Source of the DNA: Ga0077555 sp963741565
GTDB taxonomy: Bacteria > Pseudomonadota > Alphaproteobacteria > Rhizobiales > Hyphomicrobiaceae
DNA: 64,000 nt
Assembly (NCBI GenBank): GCA_963741565.1
Contig: CAVUIK010000008.1
Span: 806,001 to 870,000, forward strand
Direction of reading: 5' to 3'
Position 1 is the stretch's first letter; the number at the start of each line of letters is the position of its first letter. The position numbers were made by a program, and so were the translations under genes. The notes beneath the pieces are model-generated. The model was not told the origin of the DNA and did no database searches. It saw only the letters and a list, made by a program, of their open reading frames with translations. Positions 52,776 through 62,620 of the stretch are shown here, in pieces.

Positions 52776-53943
52776 TCAGTAGCTCTTCGGCAGACCGAGG
52801 GCGCGCTCGGCGATGTGCGACATGATGAGCTCGCGGGAGATCGGCGCGATTCGCGTCAGCATCACCTCGCGCAGGAACCGCTCGACGTGGAACTCCTTGG
52901 AATAGCCCATGCCGCCGTGCGTGAGGACCGCCGTCTCGCAGGCGTCGAAGCCGGCTTCGGCCGCCAGATACTTGGCAGCGTTCGATTCGAGACCGCACGG
53001 CTCGCCCTTATCGGAGAGGCTCGCCGCCTTGAACACCATCAGGTTGGCGGCCTCGAGGTTCATCCAGCAGCGCGCGAGGGGGTGCTGAATGCCCTGGTTC
53101 TGCCCAATCGGGCGGCCGAACACCACGCGGTCCTTGGCGTATTGCGCGGCGCGCTTCAACGCGACCTTGCCGAGCCCGACAGCTTCGGCGGCGATCAGGA
53201 TGCGCTCTGGATTCATGCCATCCAGAATATAGCGGAAGCCTTCGCCTTCCTCGCCGATGCGGTCCTCGACCGGCACCGGCAGGCCATCGATGAATACCTG
53301 GTTCGAAGTCGACGGCCTTTCGGCCCATCTTCTCGATCTCGCGCACCTCGACATACTTGCGATCGAGATTCGTATAGAACAGCGAGAGACCCTGGGTCGG
53401 CTTCTTCACGTCCTCGAGGTCGGTGGTTCGTGCCAGCAGCAGCACCTTGTCCGCGACCTGCGCCGTCGAGATCCAGATCTTCTGGCCGTCGACGCGGTAG
53501 CGATTGCCTTCGCGCGTCGCCTTCGTCTTGAGCCGGGTCGTGTCGAGGCCGACGTTCGGCTCCGTCACCGCGAAGCAGGACTTCTCTTTGCCCTGGATGA
53601 GCGGCGGCAAGAACCGGCGCTTCTGCTCCTCGGTGCCGAACACCACGACCGGATTGAGGCCGAAGATGTTCATGTGCACCGCCGAGGCGCCCTGCATGCC
53701 GGCGCCCGATTCGGAAATCGCCTGCATCATGATGGCCGCCTCGGTGATGCCGAGCCCGGCGCCGCCAAATTCCTCGGGCATGGCGATACCGAGCCAGCCA
53801 TCCACCGCCAGCGCCTGATGGAAGTCGTGCGGGAACCCGCCTTCCTTGTCCTTCTTCAACCAATAATCGTCCCCGAAGCGGGCGCAGATTTTCTCGATCG
53901 CGGCGCGAATTGCGAGTTGCTCGGCGCTGAACTGATAGTCCAT
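52776..53943 (-). pseudogene. Acyl-CoA dehydrogenase, frameshifted
   Basis: N-terminal frame: MDYQFSAEQLAIRAAIEKIC, MPEEFGGAGLGITEAAIMMQ, CFAVTEPNVGLDTTRLKTKA, up to EKMGRKAVD near 53307. The C-terminal frame continues SNQVFIDGLPVPVEDRIGEE with DRVVFGRPIGQNQGIQHPLA and HGGMGYSKEFHVER to the stop at 52776. Removing one T of a TT (minus strand) joins KAVD to SNQVF, the family sequence. Restored length is about 388. It stands next to the racemase gene on the same strand (18-base gap) and would act on the 2S-2-methylacyl-CoA that racemase supplies. Confidence 0.84.
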
Positions 53944-53961
53944 GTGTGATCCCTCAATCCG

Positions 53962-55116
53962 TTAATCTGCGCGGCCGACGATACCGTCCACCTCGAGACG
54001 CTTGATCTCCGCTTCGGCAAAGCCGGCAGCTGCCAATACGGTCCCTGTATCAGCGCCAATGGCTTGTGGTGGGCTGGCCAGCTCTGGCACGGTTCGGGAA
54101 AAGCGCGGCGCGGGCGCCGGCTGCTGCACACCGTCGCGCACGACGAACGCCCGGCGCACGGCATTGTGCGGATGCGCGGCGACCTCGGCGAGCGAGAGCA
54201 CCGGCGCGAAGCAGGCATCGCTGCCCTCGAATACGCGCTCCCACTCGGTGCGCGATTTCGATCTGAAGATCTCCGTGAAGCGCGCCTTGAGCACCGGCCA
54301 ACCCGCGCGATCGTGCTGCTTCGGGAGGTTTTCAGCCGCAAGGCCGAGGCGCTGGAGCAGGTCCTCGTAGAACCGCTTCTCAATCGACCCGATCGAGACC
54401 CATTTGCCGTCCTTGGTCTCGTAGCAGGTGTACCAGGGGGCGCCGCCGTCGAGCATGTTGGTGCCGCGCTCGTCGCGCCACACGCCCTGCGACCACATAC
54501 CGTGGAACATGCTCATCAGGTTTGCCGCGCCATCGACCATCGCTGCGTCCACGACCTGCCCCTTGCCGGATTTCTGCGCCTCGAGTACCGCGCAGACGAC
54601 ACCGAACGCCAGATACATGCCGCCGCCGCCGAAATCACCGACGAGATTCAAGGGATGCACCGGCGGCTCGCCCGGGCGCCCGAAGGCGTGCAACGCACCC
54701 GCCAGCGCGATGTAGTTGATGTCGTGTCCCGCGCGCGGCGCGTAGGGACCTTCCTGGCCGAACCCCGTCATGCGGCCGTAAACGAGACGCGGGTTCACTG
54801 TCTCTAAATCATCTGGGCCGAGCCCGAGCCGCTCCATCACGCCCGGCCGGAAGCCCTCGATCAAGACATCGGCCGATGCCGAGAGGCGCTTAACCACATC
54901 GCGACCTCGCGGGGACTTCACGTCGACTGAGATCGACCGGCGCCCTCGGTGCATCACCTCAAACTTCGGCTCACGCCCCGGCAGGCCCAAGTCCACCTTT
55001 TCGCGGCGATCGATGCGAATGATCTCTGCTCCCATATCCGCCAGCAACATCGCGCAGAAGGGTGCTGGCCCGATACCCGCCATCTCAATCACGCGGTAAC
55101 CTTTGAGTGGCCCCAT
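53962..55116 (-). CDS. Alpha-methylacyl-CoA racemase / CaiB-BaiF family
   Basis: 384 residues. It inverts the alpha-methyl centre of acyl-CoAs so that stereospecific dehydrogenases can act. The catalytic pair of bacterial racemases appears with correct spacing: H131 in GHDINYIALAGALHAFGR and D161 in LNLVGDFGGGG, plus E246 in GSIEKRFYEDLL. Those features favour racemase over CoA-transferase, where a single Asp serves. ATG 55116 has GGAGAG 5 bases upstream; an in-frame start 48 bases earlier is unlikely. First gene of a pair with the acyl-CoA dehydrogenase downstream. Confidence 0.87.
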   Translation of the reverse strand: MGPLKGYRVIEMAGIGPAPFCAMLLADMGAEIIRIDRREKVDLGLPGREPKFEVMHRGRRSISVDVKSPRGRDVVKRLSASADVLIEGFRPGVMERLGLGPDDLETVNPRLVYGRMTGFGQEGPYAPRAGHDINYIALAGALHAFGRPGEPPVHPLNLVGDFGGGGMYLAFGVVCAVLEAQKSGKGQVVDAAMVDGAANLMSMFHGMWSQGVWRDERGTNMLDGGAPWYTCYETKDGKWVSIGSIEKRFYEDLLQRLGLAAENLPKQHDRAGWPVLKARFTEIFRSKSRTEWERVFEGSDACFAPVLSLAEVAAHPHNAVRRAFVVRDGVQQPAPAPRFSRTVPELASPPQAIGADTGTVLAAAGFAEAEIKRLEVDGIVGRAD

Positions 55117-55275
55117 GTGTCTCTCCAGCCCGAGTTTCGTGCCGCAAACGCCGCACTTTTCCATCTTGGATCAACCGGTAACGGAGACTTAGGCCTACTG
55201 CAAGCCAGCAAACTTTTCTCAATCGAGATGTGTTTTGATGCGCCGAGGACCAGGACGTAACCCGCAGGGCGACAC

Positions 55276-57699
55276 TTGACCGGACCCGACCAGTCGAACG
55301 GACCGCAAGAGGGCGGCGGCACGAGCGCCGAACGCATACTCGGGCATGTCCGGGCACGGCTCAACGCCATGCGCGATCGAATTGGCTCCGGGGGTTTGCG
55401 CCTCTCGGGAAACGTCGATATCGCCGACCTGATCGTGCCGGTCCTTGCCGTTGGCACAGTCACACTGTTGACCGGCGCCACTCTGCTGGCGTCGCCGTTC
55501 AGCCTGGCGCATATCTGTCTCATTCTTGGCGTCGGCCTCACGGGCGCGGCTGCGGTCGGCGCCTTGATGACCGGCATCGAACGCCGGCCAGTGTCGCAAG
55601 ATCTCGCCCGCTTCCGGGTTCTCGGCGAACGTCTCGAGCATGGCATCGAGCGCCTCAAGGACCTGCAATGGGAGTTGCGCGACAACGAGGCCCGCTACCG
55701 CGATCTGCTTGACACCCAGAACGACGTCATCACGCGCGTCGACGCGCATGGCCGCCTGACCTTCGTCAATCGCGCGTTCTGCCGGAACTTTGGCGTAGAA
55801 GCCGGCGCGGTGCTCGGCACGGCCTTCAAGCTGGAAGTGCTGCAGTCCGAGCCCGCCGCAACCGATGCGCCCGCCGAGCCGGGCCGCCGCGTTCGTTTCG
55901 AGCAACTCATCTCCACCCAGTCCGGCGCCCGATGGTTCGCCTTCGAGCAACACGCCGTCTCGAGCGACGACGGCCAGGTCACGGAGCAGCAACTGATCGG
56001 CCGCGACATCACTGAGCAGCGCCGCATCCAAGAGGCATTGGCCGAAGCGCGCGATCAGGCCGAGGCCGCCAACCGGGCGAAGTCGCGCTTCCTCGCGGCC
56101 ATGAGCCACGAGATCCGCACGCCCATGAATGGCATCCTCGGCATGACCTCGTTATTGTTCGAAACCGGCATGTCGGCGGAACAGAAGTCCTATGCCTTCG
56201 CCATCGACCACTCGGCCAAGAACCTGCTGACGATTATCGACGAGATCCTCGATCTCTCGAAGATCGAGGCCGGCAAGCTCGAGATCCACACGGCGCCATT
56301 CCCTATTCATGCCTGCGTGCAGAGCGTGGTCGAGCTGTTGGCGCCGAAAGCGCGCGAAAAGAGCCTGGACCTTGCCTGGCGCATCGCCCCCGAACTGCCG
56401 CGCATGTTGATCGGCGACGAGACGCGGGTCCGCCAGATCCTGCTCAATCTCGTCGGCAATGCGATCAAATTCACGACGTCCGGCGGTGTGGCCGTTCGCA
56501 TCCGCAGCGTCGAGCCGGGCGACACCGTCTCGGCTCCGGCACTGCAACACTTCCTCGAGGTGGTCGTCACCGACACCGGACCCGGCATCGCGCCTGATCA
56601 GATCAGCTTGTTGTTCGCCGAGTTCGAGCAGGCGGACGCCGATCGCCGCAAACACGGCGGCACGGGCCTCGGCCTCGCCATTTCGCGGCGCCTTGCCCGC
56701 GCCATGGGCGGCGACATCACGGTCGAAAGCCGCGTCGGCGCCGGCTGCACCTTCAAGGCGCGTCTGGCGCTTGGCCACGCCGAAGGCTTCAAACCGATCC
56801 TGTCTCCGGTGCGCATCCCCAATACCCGGCGCATCCTCCTGGTCAGCGATCGGTCCATCGAACGCCAGATCATGGCCGAAAGCCTTGCTGCCCTGCATGT
56901 CAGCAATCGCGCGACCAGCGTCAACAGCGCCAAGTCAATGATCCTCAGAGCCGGCCGCGAAGGCCGCCCGTTCGATGCCATCGTCGCCGACGGCGATATG
57001 GGCCACGATGGCCTCGGCGAGGTTCTGGCCGAGGCGCGTCGCATCGCCCGCCGACCCGTGCGTGGCATCGTCGTCATCGATCAGCCGAACTCGCCGCGGC
57101 TCGCTCTCTATCGTGCCGCCGGTTGCGACGCCTACTTGGTGCGGCCGGTTCGCCCGGTCTCGCTCGCCGGTCAGCTCGGCATCGCCAGCGGCCTGGAGCC
57201 CGCCAACCAGGTCGACGCCACCACCGCCAAGTCCGTGCCGCGCGATCCTGTGGCCGGCGTCCGCCAGCGCCGCATCCTGCTTGTCGAAGACAACGACATC
57301 AATGCTTTGCTGGCCCGCCGGATGAGTGAACGCGCGGGCTGCAGCGTCGTGCATGCCGCCAGCGGCGCCGCCGCCCTCGCCCATTGCGAAACGGTGATTG
57401 CCGACCCCGACGCCAGCGTCGATCTCGTGCTGATGGACATTCACATGCCCGAGATGGACGGCTTCGAAGCCTCGCGCCGGATCAAGCGCTGCTTTGCGTC
57501 CCACGGCCGTGTCGCGCCGCCCATCGTGGCGCTGACCGCCAACGCCTTTGCCGAAGACCGGAAGCGGTGCCTGGAAGGCGGTCTCGACGACTACCTCGCC
57601 AAACCGTTCGACCGCTCGGAACTGGAAGCGCTACTTGACAAGTGGTGCCTAGCCAACGTGACCCGGCGCGAAGGCGCGCTCGGCGAGGATGCCGCCTGA
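55276..57699 (+). CDS. Hybrid sensor histidine kinase with PAS and two receiver-like domains
   Basis: 807 residues. Two membrane helices (about 50-100), PAS domain (about 140-248), HisKA with phosphorylated H278 in MSHEIRTPMNGILGM, HATPase with LVGNAIKFT, DTGPGIAP and HGGTGLGLAISRRL. A first receiver-like domain lacks the paired acidic start (RRILLVSDRSIERQI). A second is canonical (LLVEDNDIN, phosphoacceptor Asp in LVLMDIHMPEMDGFEA, LAKPFD). The periplasmic loop is tiny, so sensing is probably in the membrane or by PAS. No response regulator is adjacent. The start is TTG 55276 with AGGG upstream; the next ATG, at 55369, would remove 31 residues. Confidence 0.86.
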   Translation: MTGPDQSNGPQEGGGTSAERILGHVRARLNAMRDRIGSGGLRLSGNVDIADLIVPVLAVGTVTLLTGATLLASPFSLAHICLILGVGLTGAAAVGALMTGIERRPVSQDLARFRVLGERLEHGIERLKDLQWELRDNEARYRDLLDTQNDVITRVDAHGRLTFVNRAFCRNFGVEAGAVLGTAFKLEVLQSEPAATDAPAEPGRRVRFEQLISTQSGARWFAFEQHAVSSDDGQVTEQQLIGRDITEQRRIQEALAEARDQAEAANRAKSRFLAAMSHEIRTPMNGILGMTSLLFETGMSAEQKSYAFAIDHSAKNLLTIIDEILDLSKIEAGKLEIHTAPFPIHACVQSVVELLAPKAREKSLDLAWRIAPELPRMLIGDETRVRQILLNLVGNAIKFTTSGGVAVRIRSVEPGDTVSAPALQHFLEVVVTDTGPGIAPDQISLLFAEFEQADADRRKHGGTGLGLAISRRLARAMGGDITVESRVGAGCTFKARLALGHAEGFKPILSPVRIPNTRRILLVSDRSIERQIMAESLAALHVSNRATSVNSAKSMILRAGREGRPFDAIVADGDMGHDGLGEVLAEARRIARRPVRGIVVIDQPNSPRLALYRAAGCDAYLVRPVRPVSLAGQLGIASGLEPANQVDATTAKSVPRDPVAGVRQRRILLVEDNDINALLARRMSERAGCSVVHAASGAAALAHCETVIADPDASVDLVLMDIHMPEMDGFEASRRIKRCFASHGRVAPPIVALTANAFAEDRKRCLEGGLDDYLAKPFDRSELEALLDKWCLANVTRREGALGEDAA

Positions 57700-57809
57700 G
57701 GCGAAATACCCTCCACGATACGGCGTGACCGACATCCGCCATGATTCCTGGGCACTAGCGGACGGCAGTGATAACTTGCTGTCTCCATCGCAAGCCTGGG
57801 AGGCCATCC

Positions 57810-58106
57810 GTGCATCGATTGATCTTTTCGACCGGCAACGTCGTCGTTTCGTTGCTGCTCGGCGCCATCGCCCTGGCGTTCGTCGGCATCAATTCGCCCG
57901 AGACGCTGGACAAGTTGATCACGGCCGCGACACACGTGAAGAGCTGGCTGGTCGGCACGGCGCTGCCGCCGAAGTACAATGTCTGGGTCCGCCTGCTGCT
58001 CGAAGAGAAACAGCTGGTCTTCATGTTCTTTACAATCCTCGCGCGGATCGCCATGTCGCTCATCACCTGGCTCGCGACCTCGATATGGGATCGCGCGCGG
58101 GGCTGA
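57810..58106 (+). CDS. Small two-helix membrane protein, hypothetical
   Basis: 98 residues from GTG 57810, which has GGGAGG 6 bases upstream. Two membrane segments are NVVVSLLLGAIALAFVGI and LVFMFFTILARIAMSLITWL, separated by a short loop with TLDKLITAATHVKSWLVG. I do not recognise it. It follows the kinase gene by 110 bases and might be linked to it, but there is no direct sign of that. Confidence 0.55.
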   Translation: MHRLIFSTGNVVVSLLLGAIALAFVGINSPETLDKLITAATHVKSWLVGTALPPKYNVWVRLLLEEKQLVFMFFTILARIAMSLITWLATSIWDRARG

Positions 58107-58216
58107 GCGCGGGCAAGCGTTTGACGGCCGGCCGCCGAAAATGATTGGCAGACCGGGCCGCCGGGCCTAGCGTCGCGCCATCAAACCCATTGATCGAACA
58201 GCTCAGGAGGCTCCCC

Positions 58217-59005
58217 ATGCGCAAGAACAAGCTCAAACAGATCGTCAAGGACGGCGGCACCATCGTGAATGGCTGGTGCGCCATTCCAAGCTCCTATGCC
58301 GCGGAAATCTACAGCCACTGCGGCTGGGACAGCGTGACCATCGACCTGCAACACGGGCCGGTCGACTTCACGGCCGCGCTTCCGATGCTGCAAGCGATCT
58401 CGACGACCGATGCAGTGCCGCTGGCCAGAGTGCCGTGGAACGATGCTGCCATCATCATGAAGCTGCTCGACGCCGGCGCCTACGGCCTGATCTGCCCGAT
58501 GATCAACACCAAGGAGGAAGCGGAGCAGTTCGTCTCGTTCGGCCGCTATCCGCCGCTCGGCACGCGCTCAATGGGGCCGAACCGGGCCGTGCAGTATGCC
58601 GGCGCCGATTACTGGCAGGGCGCCAACGAGGAGGTGCTGCTGCTCGCCATGATCGAAACGCAGGCTGGCCTGAAGAACCTCGAGTCCATTCTGTCGGTGA
58701 AGGGCCTCAACGGCGTCTATGTCGGCCCGTCGGACCTGTCGATGGCGATGGGCAAGCCGCCGACGCTCGATCCGAGCGACAAGGGCGTGATCGAAGCGAT
58801 CGCGCACATCGGCAAGGTCGTGCGCTCAAAGGGCATGATCGCGGGCGTGCACACCGATAGCCCCGCGACGGCGAAGAAGCGGTTCGACCAGGGCTACAAC
58901 TTCGTCACGCTTATGAACGACGCCCGCGCGCTGACTGTCGCCGCGACCAACATGGTCAAGGAAACCCGTGGTGAAGCCGAGCGGGTTACGGCGAAGACGT
59001 ACTGA
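58217..59005 (+). CDS. HpcH/HpaI family aldolase
   Basis: 262 residues, metal-dependent class II aldolase of the HpaI type: NGWCAIPSSYAAEIYSHCGWD, IDLQHGPVDFTAALPML, LARVPWNDAAIIMKLLDAGAYGLICPMI (Arg and metal region), MIETQAGLKNLESIL (Glu ligand) and YVGPSDLSMAMG (Asp ligand). HpaI cleaves 4-hydroxy-2-oxoheptanedioate to pyruvate and succinate semialdehyde; relatives act on many 4-hydroxy-2-oxo acids, the product class of the hydratase at the left edge. AGGAGG lies 7 bases before ATG 58217. Followed by a hairpin and the amidohydrolase gene. Confidence 0.88.
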   Translation: MRKNKLKQIVKDGGTIVNGWCAIPSSYAAEIYSHCGWDSVTIDLQHGPVDFTAALPMLQAISTTDAVPLARVPWNDAAIIMKLLDAGAYGLICPMINTKEEAEQFVSFGRYPPLGTRSMGPNRAVQYAGADYWQGANEEVLLLAMIETQAGLKNLESILSVKGLNGVYVGPSDLSMAMGKPPTLDPSDKGVIEAIAHIGKVVRSKGMIAGVHTDSPATAKKRFDQGYNFVTLMNDARALTVAATNMVKETRGEAERVTAKTY

Positions 59006-59018
59006 GGACTTATTGCAA

Positions 59019-59042
59019 GCCAGCCGGGCAATCCCGGCTGGC
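59019..59042 (+). terminator. Hairpin between aldolase and amidohydrolase genes
   Basis: Perfect 10-base stem gccagccggg / cccggctggc with loop caat, 13 bases after the aldolase stop. It lacks a following T-run, so it may attenuate or stabilise the transcript rather than end it. Confidence 0.45.
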
Positions 59043-59087
59043 CACCGCGTTGGCAATTCACGGCTGAGGTATCAGCGGAGAGGCCAC

Positions 59088-59894
59088 ATGCCGATCATCG
59101 ACGCGCAAATCCACATCTGGCGCAAAGGCGTCGCGACTCCGCCACATCTCGCCAGACCCTATCTGGTCGAGGAAGCGATCCGCGACATGGACGCTGCGGG
59201 CGTTGACGGCGCCATATTACACCCACCCGCGAGCTGGGATCCCGACTCTAACGAGCAGGCGATCGAGGCCGTGCTTGCCTACCCGAAGCGGTTCGCCATT
59301 CTCGCCAACCCTCCGCTCGACACGCCTGAAAGCCCAAGTCACATCGCGTCCTGGAAGGCGAAGCCGGGAGTGCTCGGATTTCGATTCTACTTCAACAAGC
59401 CGCACAATCGCACATGGCCGACGGACGGCACCCTGGATTGGCTTTGGCCAGCCGCCGAGAAAGCGGGCATGCCGCTGGCGCTACTCGCGGGCGACTGGTT
59501 GCCGCTGCTCGGCGAGATCGCGGGCCGCCATCCCGGCTTGAAACTGACGGTCGATCATATGGGCGCGCTCAGAGGCGCCAAAGGGGACGCAGCGTTCCCA
59601 AAGATGGCGGAACTGACAGCACTGGCACGGCATCCCAATGTCGCTGTCAAACTGACCGGCGGCCCGTTCTACGCGGACGACGCCTATCCATTCAAAAGCC
59701 TGCACACCCACTACCGGGCGATGTACGACGCGTTCGGCCCGCACCGACTTTTCTGGGGCACCGACATCACGAAGATGCCGTGCGCCTGGCGCCAGTGCGT
59801 CACGCACTTCCAGGACATCGATTGGATCCCGGAGGCGGACAAGACGCTCATCATGGGCGATGGGATTTGCACTTGGTTGGGCTGGAGGCGGTGA
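59088..59894 (+). CDS. Amidohydrolase family protein (2-pyrone-4,6-dicarboxylate lactonase / ACMSD-like)
   Basis: 268 residues, amidohydrolase_2 TIM barrel. The opening IIDAQIHIWRKG stands for the DxHxH-like metal site (DAQIHIW), then LTVDHMG (His), and FWGTDITKMPCAW (late Asp). Such proteins hydrolyse lactones or decarboxylate aromatic-pathway intermediates. The Q in place of the first metal His is typical of pyrone-dicarboxylate-lactonase-like members that may work without metal. ATG 59088 has GGAGAGG upstream. Probably co-expressed with the aldolase. Confidence 0.84.
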   Translation: MPIIDAQIHIWRKGVATPPHLARPYLVEEAIRDMDAAGVDGAILHPPASWDPDSNEQAIEAVLAYPKRFAILANPPLDTPESPSHIASWKAKPGVLGFRFYFNKPHNRTWPTDGTLDWLWPAAEKAGMPLALLAGDWLPLLGEIAGRHPGLKLTVDHMGALRGAKGDAAFPKMAELTALARHPNVAVKLTGGPFYADDAYPFKSLHTHYRAMYDAFGPHRLFWGTDITKMPCAWRQCVTHFQDIDWIPEADKTLIMGDGICTWLGWRR

Positions 59895-59904
59895 GCGGCC
59901 CCCG

Positions 59905-61699
59905 CTAATCGGCTTTGGCCGGGCTCTTGATCTCAGGCTCGGGATCGCGACTGAGAATGTCCTCCAGCTCCTCGGCAGATTGGCGGGCGCGGGCCTGTAG
60001 TTTTACGTCGTCACTGGCATCAGCATAGTCATCGTACAGTCGCTTGCGATCATGCTCGACGAAAGCATTCGTGACCCGCTTGATCTCGGCACTCGGCAGG
60101 CCAAGACCGCTCAACAGGTCGCGAGTCAATTCGACAGCGGAGAGGAAGGTTTCGCGGCGCAGCTCCACGATGCCAAGGTCCATCAAGCGGTAGGCGTGCT
60201 GGCGGTTGCGGGCGCGGGCGTAGATCGGCACATCAGGGAAATGCTGGCGAACAACCTCGGCAGTCTTGAGCGAGGCCTCGACGTCGTCGATAGCCAGCAC
60301 GAAGGCGCGCGCCTTGGCCGTTTGCGCGGCTTCCAGAATGTCGAGGCGGCTGGCATCACCGTAGTACGCCCTGCTGCCAAAGCGGCCGACCAGCGCGATC
60401 TGATCGGGGCTGATATCGAGCGCGGTGAATGGAATGCCGCGGCGCGCGCAGGATGCGGGCAACGATCTGGCCGACGCGGCCGAAACCCGCGATCACAACG
60501 TGTGCATCCCGGATCGCCGGCGTTTCATAGAGCGGTTGCGGATCCCGGCGGCGACGGCGCAACCCGTCGTCGAGTAACAGAAGCAGCGGCGTCACCACCA
60601 TCGACAGCGTGACGACGACCGAAATCCGATCCGCCGCATCGCCGGCGAGCAACTTTGCGCCCTCGACCAGCCCCAGAATGACGAAGGCAAACTCGCCGCC
60701 CTGCGATACGGCGAGTGCCAGGCGCCTCGCCGAGGCCGTCTCGAGCCCCTGCCAGCGTCCAATGGCGAACAAGACGGCCGCTTTCAGCCCGATGAGGCCA
60801 GCCACCAGCCCGAGAACGACGAGCGGCTCTCGCAACAACAGCGACACGTTGAGCGACATGCCGACGGCGGTGAAGAACAGGCCAAGCAGCAGGCCTTCGA
60901 ACGGCTGCACGTCGGCTTCGATCTGATGGCGGTATTCAGAGTCCGCGAGCAACGCACCGGCAAGGAACGCACCCAGCGCCGCCGATAGCCCCGCCGCCTG
61001 CATCAGCACGGCGACGCCGATCACCGTCAGCAAGGCCGTCGCAGTCATCGCCTCACGCACGCCGGACGCCGCAACCAGACGATACACATGATTGAGCAGA
61101 AATCGGCCGAGCAGCACCACGGTAGCGATCGTCGCCAGTGCCGTGCCGATGGTGACCAGCGCCGCGCCAGCAGTTGGCGCGCCGCGGGCCGCCAGCAGCG
61201 GAACCACGGCGATCAGCGGGATGGCGGCCAGGTCCTGGAACAACAGGATCGAGAATGCGAGCCGGCCGTGCTTGGCCGACAGCTCCTTTTTTTCCTCGAG
61301 CACCTGCAGCACGAATGCCGTCGACGACATCGCCAGCGCCAGCCCCACGACGATGGCGATTGCTGCAGGATAGGATGCGATCGCCGCCACACCGCCGATC
61401 AGCAGTCCGGTGATCAGCACCTGGGCGCCGCCCGCGCCGAAGATGCCGCGACGCATCGTCCACAAACGCATAGGGCGCAGCTCGAGCCCGATCAGGAACA
61501 GCAGAAAGACGATGCCGAGTTCGGCCGCGTGGAGAATGGCGTCGACATTGGCGAAAAGCCCGAGCCCGTAGGGTCCGATGATCACGCCGGCCGCGAGATA
61601 CCCGAGCACGGAGCCGATACGCAGCCACCGGGCAAGGGGCGCGGCGACGGCGGCGGCAGCCAGCAGTACGGCGGCTTGCAGGAGGTAGGATTTGTCCAT
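59905..61699 (-). pseudogene. Kef-type cation/proton antiporter with RCK domain, frameshifted
   Basis: From ATG 61699: about twelve helices with GSVLGYLAAGVIIGPYGLG, ELGIVFLLFLIGLEL and LLFQDLAAIPLI, the CPA2 family pattern. Then the TrkA-N/RCK nucleotide domain HVVIAGFGRVGQIVARILRA is broken near 60441. The next frame continues RGIPFTALDISPDQIALV and YYGDASRLDILEAAQ to the stop at 59905. Removing one C (minus strand) restores about 597 residues, a KefB/KefC-like potassium efflux or Na+/H+ exchange protein. The membrane part is intact; as written, the regulatory domain would be lost. Confidence 0.84.
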
Positions 61700-61818
61700 G
61701 CGCTCGGAATAACTGGATTCATCGTCCGCCGCCAGATATGGCGGCACCCGCCTCAGGCCGGCATACAATTCCGGTCTTTCCACTTTCGAGCGCTCCGGTG
61801 ACGGGCTACGATGGAGTC

Positions 61819-62595
61819 ATGACAGCGCACCCACCCGACGAGACAGACTCCACGGCCAGCTTCGGCTTCCGCAACGTGCAGGAAAGTGAGCGACAACGGC
61901 TGGTCAACGAGGTGTTTGCCACGGTCGCCGAGCGCTACGACCTGATGAACGACCTGATGTCGGGCGGCCTGCATCGTCTCTGGAAGGATGACTTTGTCAC
62001 GTGGCTGAACCCGCCGCGTAGTGCATCTCCCTTCCGCATACTGGACATGGCTGGCGGCACCGGCGATGTCGCGATGAAGGTGGTTCGGGCCTCCGGCGCC
62101 GGAACCACGGCAGTGATTTGCGACATCAGCCCGGAGATGCTGGATGTCGGCCGGAGAAAGGTCGCGGCGGCTGGACTCGACAATCGCATCACCCTCGTCG
62201 AGGGCAATGCCGAGACATTACCTTTCCCGGACCGGTCGTTCGACGCTTACACGATTGCGTTCGGCATCCGCAACGTCACCCACATCGACCGGGCGCTCGC
62301 CGAGGCGCATCGCGTCCTCAAGATCGGCGGGCGGTTTCTTTGCCTCGAGTTCAGCCACGTCGAGGCACCGATCCTTGACCGGCTCTACGATTTTCATTCG
62401 TTCGAGGTGATCCCGCGGCTCGGGCAACTTGCAGCCGGCGCCGCCGAGCCATACCAGTATCTGGTGGAGAGTATCCGTAAGTTTCCCAAGCAGGAGCGCT
62501 TTGCCGGCATGATCCGCGACGCCGGATTCGAGCGCGTCACTTACCGTAACCTGACCGGGGGCGTTGCGGCCATGCATTCCGGCTGGCGTCTGTGA
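61819..62595 (+). CDS. ubiE: Demethylmenaquinone/2-polyprenyl-benzoquinol C-methyltransferase
   Basis: 258 residues, SAM-dependent methyltransferase of the UbiE family, which methylates the ring carbon in ubiquinone synthesis. Diagnostic are FATVAERYDLMNDLMSGGLHR, LDMAGGTGDVAMKV (SAM motif I), FAFGIRN-like IAFGIRNVTHIDRAL and the C-terminal LTGGVAAMHSGWR. ATG 61819 gives the usual length, although its GGAG is only 2-3 bases away; an in-frame ATG at 61738 is possible. The usual neighbour ubiB is absent. The MFS gene starts 25 bases downstream. Confidence 0.93.
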   Translation: MTAHPPDETDSTASFGFRNVQESERQRLVNEVFATVAERYDLMNDLMSGGLHRLWKDDFVTWLNPPRSASPFRILDMAGGTGDVAMKVVRASGAGTTAVICDISPEMLDVGRRKVAAAGLDNRITLVEGNAETLPFPDRSFDAYTIAFGIRNVTHIDRALAEAHRVLKIGGRFLCLEFSHVEAPILDRLYDFHSFEVIPRLGQLAAGAAEPYQYLVESIRKFPKQERFAGMIRDAGFERVTYRNLTGGVAAMHSGWRL

Positions 62596-62620
62596 CGGCC
62601 GCGTCCGCCGAGACGCCCCA

